DNA from: an uncultured bacterium | GTDB lineage: Bacteria; Planctomycetota; UBA1135; UBA2386 | Length of the DNA: 64,000 bases | Direction of reading: 5' to 3' | Assembly: GCA_937906475.1 (NCBI GenBank) | Contig: CALCZA010000026.1 | Location: forward strand, 1 to 64,000 | In this document: positions 15,706 through 24,638 of the stretch, piece after piece | Layout of the letters: every line of letters begins with the position of its first letter | Position numbering within the stretch: position 1 is the first letter of the stretch | Notes under the pieces: generated by a model | Told to the model about the DNA's origin: nothing | The model's database searches: none | What the model saw: only the letters and a program-made list of their open reading frames with translations | Program-made: the position numbers and the translations under genes

Positions 15706-18700
15706 ATGCGGCTGAAGCGATTAGTTGCCCGCGGGTTCAAGTCGTTTGCCGACAAGACCGAGTTCGAGTTCGACTCGCGTCTGACGGGCATTATCGGCCC
15801 GAATGGTTGCGGCAAGTCTAACGTCGTCGACGCGATCAAGTGGGTGCTGGGTGACCAGCGTGCCAAGAGCTTGCGCGGGTCGTCAATGACCGACGTGATC
15901 TTCAAGGGTGCCGAAGGCCGTGAAGCCATGGGTATGGCCGAGGTCACGATTACGTTCGAAGACCTCGGTGGTCGCTTCGATGGCGCGACCGAGATCGATA
16001 TCTCGCGGCGCCTGACGGTCGATAAAGAATCGAGCTACCTCGTCAACGGCTCCGAAGTGCGTCTCAAGGACGTGCGCGACGTGCTGCTTGACACCGGTCT
16101 CGGAACTGGCGGCTATTCCGTCATGGAGCAGGGCCGCATCGATGCGGTGCTGTCGGCCAACCCCGAAGCCCGACGTGCGATCTTTGAAGAAGCCGCTGGC
16201 GTGGCGCGCTTTAAGCTGCAGAAGAAGGAATCCCTTCGCAAGCTTGAGCGCACTGACCAGAACCTGGCGCGCGTCACCGATCTGCTCGAGGAGCGCGGTC
16301 GCCGCATTCGCAGTCTGCGCATCCAGGCGGGCAAGGCGCGCCGCTACAAGGAACTGCAGGCGACCCTGTGTGACCTTCGCGCCGCGCTGGCCGTCATCGA
16401 TGGCGAGAAGTTGCGCGAACAATGGTTGGTGCAAGCCGATCGTCTAAAGGAACTCGAAGAGCAGTTGCATGCGGCCGAAGCAGGTCGCGAGCAGAAGGGC
16501 TCCGAACTCGATGAGCGTGAAGGGGCAATCTCGGTCGCGACCGTAGCCCTGGAGCGCATCCAGGATGAACTGCGTCGTTGCCAGAGTGAGTTGATGCAGC
16601 ACAAGGAGCGCGCCGAGTCGCACGCCCGTCGTGCCGCCGACCGTCTCGCCGAACTCGAGCGCGGCCAGCAACGCTCCGATGGTATGACCGAGCAGCGCGA
16701 TGAGCGCGCGCTGGTCTTGGCGACGACGCGCGACGATCTGGCTGCCAGGGAAGCCGAACTCGTGGAACTCACCAAGGCGCTTGAAGATCAGCGTCTCGCG
16801 ACCCAAGCCGCAGCGACGGCGCACAAGGAGTTGATCCGCGAGCGCGAGACCGTTCGCGAGCGTCAACTCGAGTTGTTGCACCAGCGCACGCGTGCTCGCA
16901 ACTCGGCGTCCGATGCAACTGCCAAGGTTGCTGCCACCAAGAACCGTCAGTCGCGATTGGATGATCGCCGCATTGTGCTCGGCGATGAGTCGGCACGGCT
17001 CGGTGGCGAGTTGACGCGTTGGCGCACCGAACTCGTCGACCACAGCACGCGCGAGCGCTTGCTCGAGGAACGCGAGCAGGTCGCGCTCGGCAATCTTGAA
17101 GGCGCCGACGTGGCGGCCGCTGAGTTGGCCGAACAAGAATCCAAGCTGCGCTACAAGTTGACCGAATGCGAAGGTCGGCGTCAGGCGTTGATGGCGATGG
17201 AAGCCCACATGGAAGGCTTCGATCAAGGCCCGCGCTACGTGCTCGAGCAGAAGCCGCCTGGCTTGCGCGGTCGTTTACTTGATCTGATCGAGATCGACAG
17301 CCAGCACGGCGCCGCACTCGAAGCGGCACTCGGTCCGTTCGTGCAGGCACTGGTCGTCGATACGCGCGAGAACGCCGCAGCGATCGTTCGCGATCTGTCA
17401 GACCAACGCCTTGGCCGCGTCTTGCTGCTGGTTGAAGCAGCGTTTGATGATGAGCCGCCATGCGCTTCGGGTTCGTCGTTGCTGAAGCCGCCGATGGGCG
17501 CCGAATACTTGACGAATCTGGTCCGCCACGTGCTCGACGAGCAAGGCATGCCGAGCGTTGGCGCTGCGATTGATGCGGCGACTGCTGGCGATGCGGCAGA
17601 AGCGCAGGCAATCACCAGCGAAGGTGGTGCTGCCAGTCGCAAGTTGCTCGCTTGGTTGCTACGCGGCGTCGTGGTCGCAGACTTCGACATTGCTGACTCG
17701 GCTCGCGCCGACCTTTGCTTCGTTACGCCGGACGGCACGGTTGTCTGTGGTCCGCGCATGGAAGGTGGCGCTGCTGCCGAAGGCCACCAAGGTCTGGTGG
17801 TGCGCCGTTCGCAGATTGTCGAACTTGGCGAGAGGGCGGCGGTCCTCAAGGTCGAACTCGATGGCCTCCAGCAAGGCAAGCAAGTCGCGACCGGTCGCGT
17901 CGACTCGCTGAAGCGGGAAATCAAGGCGGTTGGCGACGCGCTCAATAAGGTGCGCCGCGAAGCGCAGACTTGCCACGCGCAAGAGTCTCGTCTGGTTGCT
18001 CGTAACCAAGACATCGTTAGCGAGTCGGAAGAGATCGAACAAGAGGCGTTGGAGTTGGGGCGAACCCGGACCGCGGCACTTGCGATCTTAGGTACGTCGC
18101 TGATGAATCAGCACTTGCTGATCCGTCTCGAGAAGGCTTGTGGTGATGCCGAGCAGAACTTTGGCGAACGCATTCGCGAGTCTGAAGATGGTCATCGCGC
18201 CGAGCAGGACAAGGAACAGAATATCCGCATCACGCAGGTCCAGACCGGCGAAGTGCGCGAAGGTCTGGTGCGTTCAATCAAGATGCATGAGGACGCGCTG
18301 CTCGACTTCGAGCGGGCACTGCAGGAGATCGTCGATCGCATGCAGCAAGCCGAGGACGATCGCGCCGACGCGTTGGCTGCTCAAGAAGGTCTGATGGATC
18401 TCGCCGCCGAACTGGAAGAGCAGGTTACGGAGTTGGCGATCACCAAGGACAGTGCCGACGAAGAAGTGCAATCGGCGCGTGCCGCCCGCGAGCAAGTGCT
18501 CGAGGAAGTGCAGCAGTGGGAGCAGCGCTACGCCGTCGCCAATGAATCGATTGGCCAGACGCGTCTCGCCGTTGTTGATGTCGAACACCGCTTCGAGCGC
18601 CTCGAAGAACGACTGCGCGAAGACGCGAGTGTCGAACTGCGTCGTTGCCTGGGCGAAGTCACCGGCATTGGCCTGGTCGATGCGGCGATGTTCCAAGGTC

Positions 18701-19560
18701 CGGTGGCGCCGATTGGCGTTGTCGAATACCTGCAGGGTCCACCGCTAGCACCAGATTTTGTTGCGCAGTGGTTTGGCCTGAAGCGCTTGTGGCTTGAAGA
18801 AGACTTCGATGCGACCACGTCGCGCAAAGAGGTGCAGGTTCTGCAGAGTCAGAAGGATCGCCTCGGATCCGTCAATCTTGATGCTGTCGAAGAGCTTGAT
18901 GAGGAAGAAGGCAACTTCTCGCATCTCGAGCGAGAGGTTGCTGACATCAAGGAAGCGCGCAAGACGTTGATGGAAACGCTGCGCCGCTTGGAGGCCGAAT
19001 CGAAGACGTTGTTCGAAGATACGTTCCACGAGGCTCGCAAGAACTTCCAAGACATCTTCCGCAAGCTCTTCCAAGGCGGCAAGGCCGATATGTTCTTGTC
19101 GAACACGGATGATGACATGCTCGAGGCCGGCATCGAGATCGTTGCACAGCCGCCAGGTAAGCAACTGCAGTCGATCAACCTGCTGTCTGGTGGTGAGCGC
19201 ACGATGACCGCGGTCGCGATCTTGTTTGCACTGTTTAAGGTGCGACCAAGCCCGTTCTGCATTCTCGACGAAGTTGATGCCGCCCTCGACGAAACCAACG
19301 TCGAGCGCTTCTTGCGCGTGCTGCGCGACTTCATTGCCGACACGCAGTTCTGCATCGTGACTCACCACAAGCGCACGATGGCTGAGTGTCAGGTGCTTTA
19401 CGGCATCACGATGCAGCGCCGCGGCGTCAGTTCGCGCATTGCGGTCGCGCTGCACGAGGTCGACACCATCCAGGATGGTGGCGTGCCCGGCACAAGCGGT
19501 GGCGAAGATCCTGAGAGCAAGCAACGCATCGCTGGCGAAGAGCAGGTCGGGTTCGCGTAG
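15706..19560 (+). CDS. smc: Chromosome segregation protein SMC
   Basis: SMC forms the ring-shaped condensin ATPase. At 1284 residues it is slightly longer than typical bacterial SMC. The N-terminal head has Walker A GPNGCGKSN (about residues 29-37) and the Q-loop region KWVLGDQRAKSLRG. Long coiled coils flank a hinge around residues 510-690, where RGRLLDLIEIDSQHGAALEAALG begins the hinge (broken here by family variation). The C-terminal head has the signature LLSGGERTMTAVAILFALF and Walker B PFCILDEVDAALDE. The kleisin partners ScpA and ScpB are not nearby. It starts 2 nt after the ATP-cone gene, so the three genes are probably co-transcribed. Confidence 0.96.
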   Translation: MRLKRLVARGFKSFADKTEFEFDSRLTGIIGPNGCGKSNVVDAIKWVLGDQRAKSLRGSSMTDVIFKGAEGREAMGMAEVTITFEDLGGRFDGATEIDISRRLTVDKESSYLVNGSEVRLKDVRDVLLDTGLGTGGYSVMEQGRIDAVLSANPEARRAIFEEAAGVARFKLQKKESLRKLERTDQNLARVTDLLEERGRRIRSLRIQAGKARRYKELQATLCDLRAALAVIDGEKLREQWLVQADRLKELEEQLHAAEAGREQKGSELDEREGAISVATVALERIQDELRRCQSELMQHKERAESHARRAADRLAELERGQQRSDGMTEQRDERALVLATTRDDLAAREAELVELTKALEDQRLATQAAATAHKELIRERETVRERQLELLHQRTRARNSASDATAKVAATKNRQSRLDDRRIVLGDESARLGGELTRWRTELVDHSTRERLLEEREQVALGNLEGADVAAAELAEQESKLRYKLTECEGRRQALMAMEAHMEGFDQGPRYVLEQKPPGLRGRLLDLIEIDSQHGAALEAALGPFVQALVVDTRENAAAIVRDLSDQRLGRVLLLVEAAFDDEPPCASGSSLLKPPMGAEYLTNLVRHVLDEQGMPSVGAAIDAATAGDAAEAQAITSEGGAASRKLLAWLLRGVVVADFDIADSARADLCFVTPDGTVVCGPRMEGGAAAEGHQGLVVRRSQIVELGERAAVLKVELDGLQQGKQVATGRVDSLKREIKAVGDALNKVRREAQTCHAQESRLVARNQDIVSESEEIEQEALELGRTRTAALAILGTSLMNQHLLIRLEKACGDAEQNFGERIRESEDGHRAEQDKEQNIRITQVQTGEVREGLVRSIKMHEDALLDFERALQEIVDRMQQAEDDRADALAAQEGLMDLAAELEEQVTELAITKDSADEEVQSARAAREQVLEEVQQWEQRYAVANESIGQTRLAVVDVEHRFERLEERLREDASVELRRCLGEVTGIGLVDAAMFQGPVAPIGVVEYLQGPPLAPDFVAQWFGLKRLWLEEDFDATTSRKEVQVLQSQKDRLGSVNLDAVEELDEEEGNFSHLEREVADIKEARKTLMETLRRLEAESKTLFEDTFHEARKNFQDIFRKLFQGGKADMFLSNTDDDMLEAGIEIVAQPPGKQLQSINLLSGGERTMTAVAILFALFKVRPSPFCILDEVDAALDETNVERFLRVLRDFIADTQFCIVTHHKRTMAECQVLYGITMQRRGVSSRIAVALHEVDTIQDGGVPGTSGGEDPESKQRIAGEEQVGFA

Positions 19561-19565
19561 AGCCC

Positions 19566-20195
19566 GTGCCTGTCGCCCTTGGGTCGTCCGTGCAGGAGGA
19601 CAGTTGGCGCTCGATACGTCGGTGGCATTTGTTTGGGCTGCTGGCGCCAATCACCTTAGGAAGCCTTCTCGGAGTCGTTGAGTGGTTCGGCTACGGCAGT
19701 TTGTCCTCGGACTTTCTGCTTGGCATCGGCGCGGTGATTGCCTTTGGCGTGATGATGCTCAGCGCGCTGTCGATGCCGTTTGTGCGGCGAAGTGGCGGCC
19801 ATGCGACGCTGTGGGGTGCAATTGCCTTGGTGGCGTGCATGGTCGGGATTCGGTTGCAAGGTATTGGCCGGGTCTGGGGGCTTGCCAGTTGCGCCGAGAA
19901 TGCCAAGCCACTGATTGCAGCCATCGATAAATACCTAGCCGATCACGGTCAGGCACCCGTCGGACTATGGGATCTCGTGCCCGTCTACCTCGATCACGTC
20001 CCGGGCACGGGCTTGTCGCGCTATCCCAAGTGGGACTATGGCATGGCGAACGGTGAGCCCTACGAGTTGTTGGTCAACTGCTCGCTCTTCCTGAGCTTTG
20101 ACTCGTTCGTCTACTGGCCTAGCGGCAACTACCCGCAGCACCTCTACGGCGGTTCTGTCGAGCGCATGGGCGTGTGGGCTTACGTGCACGAATAG
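19566..20195 (+). CDS. Predicted membrane protein, unknown
   Basis: A 209-residue protein that I do not recognise, beginning with GTG 5 nt after the smc stop. It has three predicted hydrophobic helices (about residues 22-44, 49-72 and 82-98). The C-terminal domain of about 110 residues is extracytoplasmic or cytosolic, contains AENAKPLIAAIDKYLADHGQAP, and is aromatic- and Gly-rich. The domain start resembles secreted proteins with a pilin-like helix that measures an ordered N-terminal peptide, but no named family is evident. The 3' end may be overlapped by antisense coding-like sequence. Confidence 0.6.
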   Translation: MPVALGSSVQEDSWRSIRRWHLFGLLAPITLGSLLGVVEWFGYGSLSSDFLLGIGAVIAFGVMMLSALSMPFVRRSGGHATLWGAIALVACMVGIRLQGIGRVWGLASCAENAKPLIAAIDKYLADHGQAPVGLWDLVPVYLDHVPGTGLSRYPKWDYGMANGEPYELLVNCSLFLSFDSFVYWPSGNYPQHLYGGSVERMGVWAYVHE

Positions 20196-20211
20196 CGGCG
20201 TTAGCGAAGTC

Positions 20212-20561
20212 TCAACGCCTGCAGGCGTGCTGGCCATGGGGTCAAACTCGGCCAACTGCTCTTTGAATATCACTGTGCGGGCGTTCTGTTGCTCGTGCAG
20301 GTTCTGCAGTTCAGCCAGTCGTTTGTTCAGTACATCCTTCAGCGTGCGCAAGCGAACGAACTCGGACGGTGATGCAAAGCCATGCACGGTCAGCGACGCG
20401 ACCCGATCCGCTTCGACCTCGGCGCGCGTTGCTAGTGCCGTCAGGCGAGCCGACGCGACGTTGGCGGTGCGGCGGCGGCGTTCGATCGTGGTTTTGGCAA
20501 GGTTCCATATTGCCGAAGCGACCGGTCGTTGCCGCCGACTGCCGGAACTGGCACGCTTTTG
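20212..20561 (-). pseudogene. Possible broken minus-strand coiled-coil gene
   Basis: On the minus strand the frame is open from 20561 and reads as convincing protein for about 100 codons, including TTIERRRRTANVASARLTAL, TLKDVLNKRLAELQNLHE and FKEQLAEFD. Codon choice matches neighbouring genes, while the plus-strand frames give the Ser/Ala/Arg/Cys-rich composition typical of a shadow. I find no ATG, GTG or TTG in this frame before the GTG at 20387. The in-frame stop lies far inside the preceding gene (19965), whereas a shift of frame near 20212 would give a TAA at once. It may be a decayed gene, one with sequence errors, or a gene with an unusual start. The 20196-20563 interval holds nothing else clear. 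Confidence 0.35.
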
Positions 20562-20563
20562 CT

Positions 20564-22894
20564 ATGCGTAGGATTCTGCTGACGCTCGTGTTCGCCAGTT
20601 GCGTTGCCTCCCCGCGATTCGAAGTCAAACGCTTCGAACCGATTGTTCCGGACCTTGCTGAGTTCGCCAGTCGGCATCAAATCGAGATGGGGGTGCCCGG
20701 GGTTTGGATCGCACTGCTCGAAGTGGACTCGGATACTGGCGAAGAACACCTATGGGCGAGAACGTTTGGTGGCGCTGTCAACTCAGCCTTCGGTGCGACC
20801 TCGTTGGTGTCGGCGCCGAATGACCTGGATGTGCTCGCAACGCATCGCATCGCTTCGATCAGCAAGCTATTCACTGATACCGCGGCGATGGTGTTGGTCG
20901 AGCGCGGGTTGCTAGATCTGGACGAACCGATCAAGACCTACCTGCCGACGTTCGCGCCGAAAAATCCGTTCGGCAAGCCGGTGACGCTACGCAACTTGAT
21001 GGGTCACCGCGCGGGCATCGTGCGGGAGTCGCCGGTCGGCCACTACTTCGATCCATCCGAGCCATCGTTGTCGGCGACGGTTGCGAGTCTCAACGACACC
21101 GAGTTGGTTGCCGAACCGGGATTGACCTACAAATATTCGAACCCTGGCATCGGAGTCGTCGGCGAAGTGATCGCGCAAGTGACCGGCAAGTCGTTTGAGG
21201 ATGCCGTGCGCGAACTCGTGTTGGCGCCGCTCGACTTGCACGATAGTGACTTCGCGCCACGCCCAGATCTGGTTGAGCGGCAAGCCGAAGGCATCATGTG
21301 GACCTACGACGGTCGCAAGATCCCGACCCCGAACTGGCGCTTTGGCTATACGCCGGCGGCGGAGTCGCGGAGCACGGTTGTCGACCTAGTTAAATTTGCC
21401 CGCAGTTGGTTTCCGGATGCCAAGCAACGCGTGCTCAACGTGAACGCGCAGCGAAGCATGTGGCAGTTGCCAGAAGGCAAGTCCAGCGGTTGTGGCTTGG
21501 GCTTCTTTGTTGGTCAGCTTGATGGCCATCTACGGGTGTCCCATGGCGGTGCGGTGTATGGCTTCGCCTCTACGTTGACCGCGCTTCCCGAGGTAGGCCT
21601 GGCCGTCTGTGTCGTCTGCACCAAGGACTTTGCCAATGACGTTTCCGGTGCGATTGCCGACCGAGCGCTGTTGGCAGCATTGGCTAATCGTCGGGGCGAA
21701 ACGTTGCCTAAAGCGGTGTTTCCGAAGCCGCTAGGAGTCGACGCGGCCCGGGCGCTGCAGGGGCGTTGGCAGATCGGCGACAACTGGGTGGAATTGCGCG
21801 AACGTGATGGCGATCTCTACTACGACCCGAACATTGGCGTGCGTACGCGCATGCGCCGCGCCGCCGACGGAACGTTGCTCGCCGATGATCCGTTGGCAAT
21901 CGGAGCAGCGCGGAGTTTGAAGCCATTGCCGAACGGCAACTTCCTCGATGCCGGTGGCGAATACGTTCGCAAAGACGATGTGCCGCTGCCGATGCCTGCA
22001 GAATTGGGCGATCTGCTCGGTGAGTATGGATGGGACCATAACGTGCTCGTGGTCTACGAAGATCACCAGAGGCTCGGCGTTTTGATTGAGTGGGTGGTGC
22101 GCGACTTGCCAGAACGTGAAGGCAAAGATCGCTATCGCTTCCCATTCGGCATGTACACCGCCGATCAATTGCTGTTCGAACGTGACGATAGCGGCCAAGT
22201 GATTGCTGCCGTCGTCGGTGGTGCCCGCTTCCCGCGACGTCCCGGCCCAACCGGCGGTACGTTCCGGATTCCCGTAGTGCATCCAGTTCCTGAGTTGCTC
22301 GCCGCTGCCAAGATCGCGAAGCCGCCAGCACAGCCCGAGGGCTTGCGCGCCTTTGATCTCGTTGACCTAGCGCAGTTGGATCCGACGATCAGGTTGGATA
22401 TTCGTTATGCGACCGACAACAACTTCCTCGGCGCCAAGGTCTATGACCAAGCGAAGGCCAAGATGCAAAAGCCAGCGGCGATGGCGTTGTTGCGCGCGCA
22501 TCGTGGGTTGGCAAAGCTTGGCCTTGGCCTGAAGATCTTTGACGCGTATCGGCCATGGTCCGTGACCAAGGTGTTCTGGGATGCGACGCCATCGCACTTG
22601 AAGCACTTCGTCGCAAACCCCGCCAATGGCTCGCGCCACAACCGCGGTTGTGCGGTCGACCTGACGCTCTACGATCTCGCGACTGGCAAAGAGCACGCAA
22701 TGCCGTCTGGCTACGACGAGTTCACTGCGCGGGCGTATCCCGACTACCCAGGCGGCACGTCACAGCAGCGCTACTACCGTGAGGTTCTGCGGCGGGCGAT
22801 GGAGGCACAGGGCTTCGCCGTCTACGAGCACGAGTGGTGGCACTACGACTTCGCGGAGTGGCGGGCCTACCCGATCGGCAACGTGCCCTTCTAG
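20564..22894 (+). CDS. Serine beta-lactamase-type hydrolase fused to VanX-type D-Ala-D-Ala dipeptidase
   Basis: A 776-residue exported protein; the first 16 residues resemble a short signal peptide, possibly lipoprotein type around Cys13. The N-terminal half is a class C beta-lactamase/penicillin-binding-like hydrolase: SxxK at S98-K101 (SISK), YxN at Y191-N193 (YSN), and HGG at 327-329 replacing the KTG triad. Residues about 340-590 form a linker domain. The last 175 residues are a D-alanyl-D-alanine dipeptidase of the VanX/DdpX family, with the zinc ligands in SRHNRGCAVD (H692, D699) and in EHEWWH (H760), and the catalytic Glu at 757. The fusion points to extracytoplasmic turnover of peptidoglycan peptides or D-amino-acid dipeptides rather than antibiotic resistance; this is inference. 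I chose the ATG closest to the signal peptide. Confidence 0.85.
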   Translation: MRRILLTLVFASCVASPRFEVKRFEPIVPDLAEFASRHQIEMGVPGVWIALLEVDSDTGEEHLWARTFGGAVNSAFGATSLVSAPNDLDVLATHRIASISKLFTDTAAMVLVERGLLDLDEPIKTYLPTFAPKNPFGKPVTLRNLMGHRAGIVRESPVGHYFDPSEPSLSATVASLNDTELVAEPGLTYKYSNPGIGVVGEVIAQVTGKSFEDAVRELVLAPLDLHDSDFAPRPDLVERQAEGIMWTYDGRKIPTPNWRFGYTPAAESRSTVVDLVKFARSWFPDAKQRVLNVNAQRSMWQLPEGKSSGCGLGFFVGQLDGHLRVSHGGAVYGFASTLTALPEVGLAVCVVCTKDFANDVSGAIADRALLAALANRRGETLPKAVFPKPLGVDAARALQGRWQIGDNWVELRERDGDLYYDPNIGVRTRMRRAADGTLLADDPLAIGAARSLKPLPNGNFLDAGGEYVRKDDVPLPMPAELGDLLGEYGWDHNVLVVYEDHQRLGVLIEWVVRDLPEREGKDRYRFPFGMYTADQLLFERDDSGQVIAAVVGGARFPRRPGPTGGTFRIPVVHPVPELLAAAKIAKPPAQPEGLRAFDLVDLAQLDPTIRLDIRYATDNNFLGAKVYDQAKAKMQKPAAMALLRAHRGLAKLGLGLKIFDAYRPWSVTKVFWDATPSHLKHFVANPANGSRHNRGCAVDLTLYDLATGKEHAMPSGYDEFTARAYPDYPGGTSQQRYYREVLRRAMEAQGFAVYEHEWWHYDFAEWRAYPIGNVPF

Positions 22895-23288
22895 TGCCCG
22901 CGCTGCGGGTGCTCGACGGCGAGGCCGCGAAGTGCGACTGCGTCGGCATGCTGGCCGATGGTTTTCGGATCCTGGCCGCTTCGAGTCGACCGTTGCCGGC
23001 CGCGATCGCCCCGGGGCGCGCCACTGTTCTTGCGGTTCGACATGGTCAATGCGGCCCGAAAGGTCGCTGCGTCCAGCAATCTGCTGATTGTGGCGCGCGG
23101 TTGAATCGCGTCGATTCGGGCCTAGTAGATACCTGATCGTGCGGCATGCCGCAGTTTGATCGTAACTGGCACCAGAATCCGGCTGCGGAAGTCTAACCGC
23201 CGCGACTTTTTGGTGCGGCGACAGGGCCGTCGGGCCCTACTCTCTTTGCGTCCAATACGCCCCAGTAGACTGCTGCCTGATAGCTGTG
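22895..23288. other. Intergenic region before citrate synthase
   Basis: This 394-nt stretch holds no secure gene. On the minus strand a 50-codon ORF (23043 down to 22891) begins MSNRKNSGAPRGDRGRQRS and stops within the CTAG shared with the fusion-gene stop; it is possible but unsupported. A palindromic site (23134-23162) and a hairpin AGGGCC-GTCG-GGCCCT (23223-23238) precede gltA and may be control elements. Confidence 0.4.
23134..23162. promoter_or_regulatory. Perfect 14-nt palindrome flanked by TGATCG repeats
   Basis: TGCGGCATGCCGCA (23140-23153) is a perfect palindrome. TGATCG occurs directly on its left (23134-23139) and again 3 nt to its right (23157-23162). It lies about 127 nt before gltA, which would suit an operator for a dimeric regulator. 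No regulator is identified. Confidence 0.35.
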
Positions 23289-24587
23289 ATGACGAACGAA
23301 AAAGCCCCCAAGACAGCCAAGCTGACGATCGGTGACCACGAACTCGACCTGCCCGTAATGGTGGGGAGTGAGGGGGAACTTGCAATTGACATCAGCAAGC
23401 TCCGTAGCACCACCGGCGCCGTGATGTTTGATCCGGGCCTGGGCAACACCGGTGCTTGCACGTCGAAGATCACCTTCCTCGATGGCGAGCAGGGCATCTT
23501 GCGCTACGCCGGCTACCCGATCGAAGAGTTGGCGCAGCAGTCGAACTTCGTCGAGGTGATGTGGCTGTTGTTGCATCAGGAGTTGCCGAGCGGCAAGCAG
23601 TTGGCGCAGTTCAATCACGATGTAACGCATCACACGATGCTGCACGAGGACCTGAAGCGGCTGTTCGCTAGCCTGCCGAAGGCCGGCCACCCGATGGCCG
23701 TCTGTGCGGCTGCTGTCGGTGCGCTGTCGACCTACTACCAAAAGGCCGGGCCGCAAACTGCCGAGCAGAACTGGATCAACGCGGTCCGCTTGCTGGCGAA
23801 GATGCCGACGATCGCTGCGTACAGCTTTAAGCACTCGATTGGTCAGCCGTTCATGTATCCGCGCAACGATCTCGACTACTCGTCGAACATCCTGCACATG
23901 ATGTTCGCGACGCCGTGCGCCGAGTACGAGCCCAACCCGGTCATCGCTCGCGCGCTTGACCTGCTGCTGATCCTTCACGCCGACCACGAGCAGAACTGCT
24001 CGACCAGCACGGTTCGTACTGTTGGCAGTTCTGGAGCCAACCTGTTCGCCAGTGTTTCCGCAGGCATTTCGGCGTTGTGGGGCCCACTGCACGGTGGCGC
24101 TAACGAAGCCGTGATCGACATGTTGACGTCGATCCGCGACGGTGAGCGCTCGGCTCGCGAGTTTATGGATCTCGCGAAGCAGAAGAACAGTGGTGTGCGC
24201 CTGATGGGCTTCGGCCACCGCGTTTATAAGAACTACGACCCGCGCGCTCTGATCCTCAAGCAAGCGTGCTACGACGTGCTCGGCGAACTCGGTCGCAAGG
24301 ATCCGTTGCTCGACATCGCGCTGGAACTGGAGCAGATCGCGCTCAGCGACAACTACTTCATTGAGCGCAAGCTCTACCCGAACGTCGACTTCTACTCGGG
24401 CATTATCTACAAAGCGCTCGGCATCCCGTCGGACATGTTCACCGTGTTCTTCGCGATCGGTCGCATGCCGGGTTGGGTGGCGCAGTGGCTCGAATACCAG
24501 AGTGATCCGGCGGCTCGCATCACGCGACCGCGTCAGATCTACATGGGTAGTAACGAGCGGAAATACGCGCCTGCCGACAAGCGGTAG
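23289..24587 (+). CDS. gltA: Citrate synthase
   Basis: Condenses oxaloacetate and acetyl-CoA to citrate in the TCA cycle; 432 residues, type II (hexameric-type) length. Motifs include TGACTSKITFLDGEQGILRYAGYPIEE-type N-terminal sequence (only partly quoted here as ITFLDGEQGILRYAGYPIEE), the active-site histidine in LHADHEQNCSTSTVR, GPLHGGANEAV, and GFGHRVYKNYDPRA. The late active-site Asp is in NVDFYSGI. I chose the ATG; a GTG lies directly upstream. It appears to be a single-gene unit. The upstream palindrome and hairpin may belong to its promoter region. Confidence 0.96.
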   Translation: MTNEKAPKTAKLTIGDHELDLPVMVGSEGELAIDISKLRSTTGAVMFDPGLGNTGACTSKITFLDGEQGILRYAGYPIEELAQQSNFVEVMWLLLHQELPSGKQLAQFNHDVTHHTMLHEDLKRLFASLPKAGHPMAVCAAAVGALSTYYQKAGPQTAEQNWINAVRLLAKMPTIAAYSFKHSIGQPFMYPRNDLDYSSNILHMMFATPCAEYEPNPVIARALDLLLILHADHEQNCSTSTVRTVGSSGANLFASVSAGISALWGPLHGGANEAVIDMLTSIRDGERSAREFMDLAKQKNSGVRLMGFGHRVYKNYDPRALILKQACYDVLGELGRKDPLLDIALELEQIALSDNYFIERKLYPNVDFYSGIIYKALGIPSDMFTVFFAIGRMPGWVAQWLEYQSDPAARITRPRQIYMGSNERKYAPADKR

Positions 24588-24638
24588 AGATCTGAGGTTG
24601 CGCTGGGAGGCGGCGCACCTACAGGTGACACTGGCGCC

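Noticed and set aside
22891-23043. 50-codon minus-strand ORF beginning MSNRKNSG
   Set aside because: Codon use is acceptable, but there is no recognisable family, ribosome-binding site or conservation evidence; only noted in the intergenic entry.
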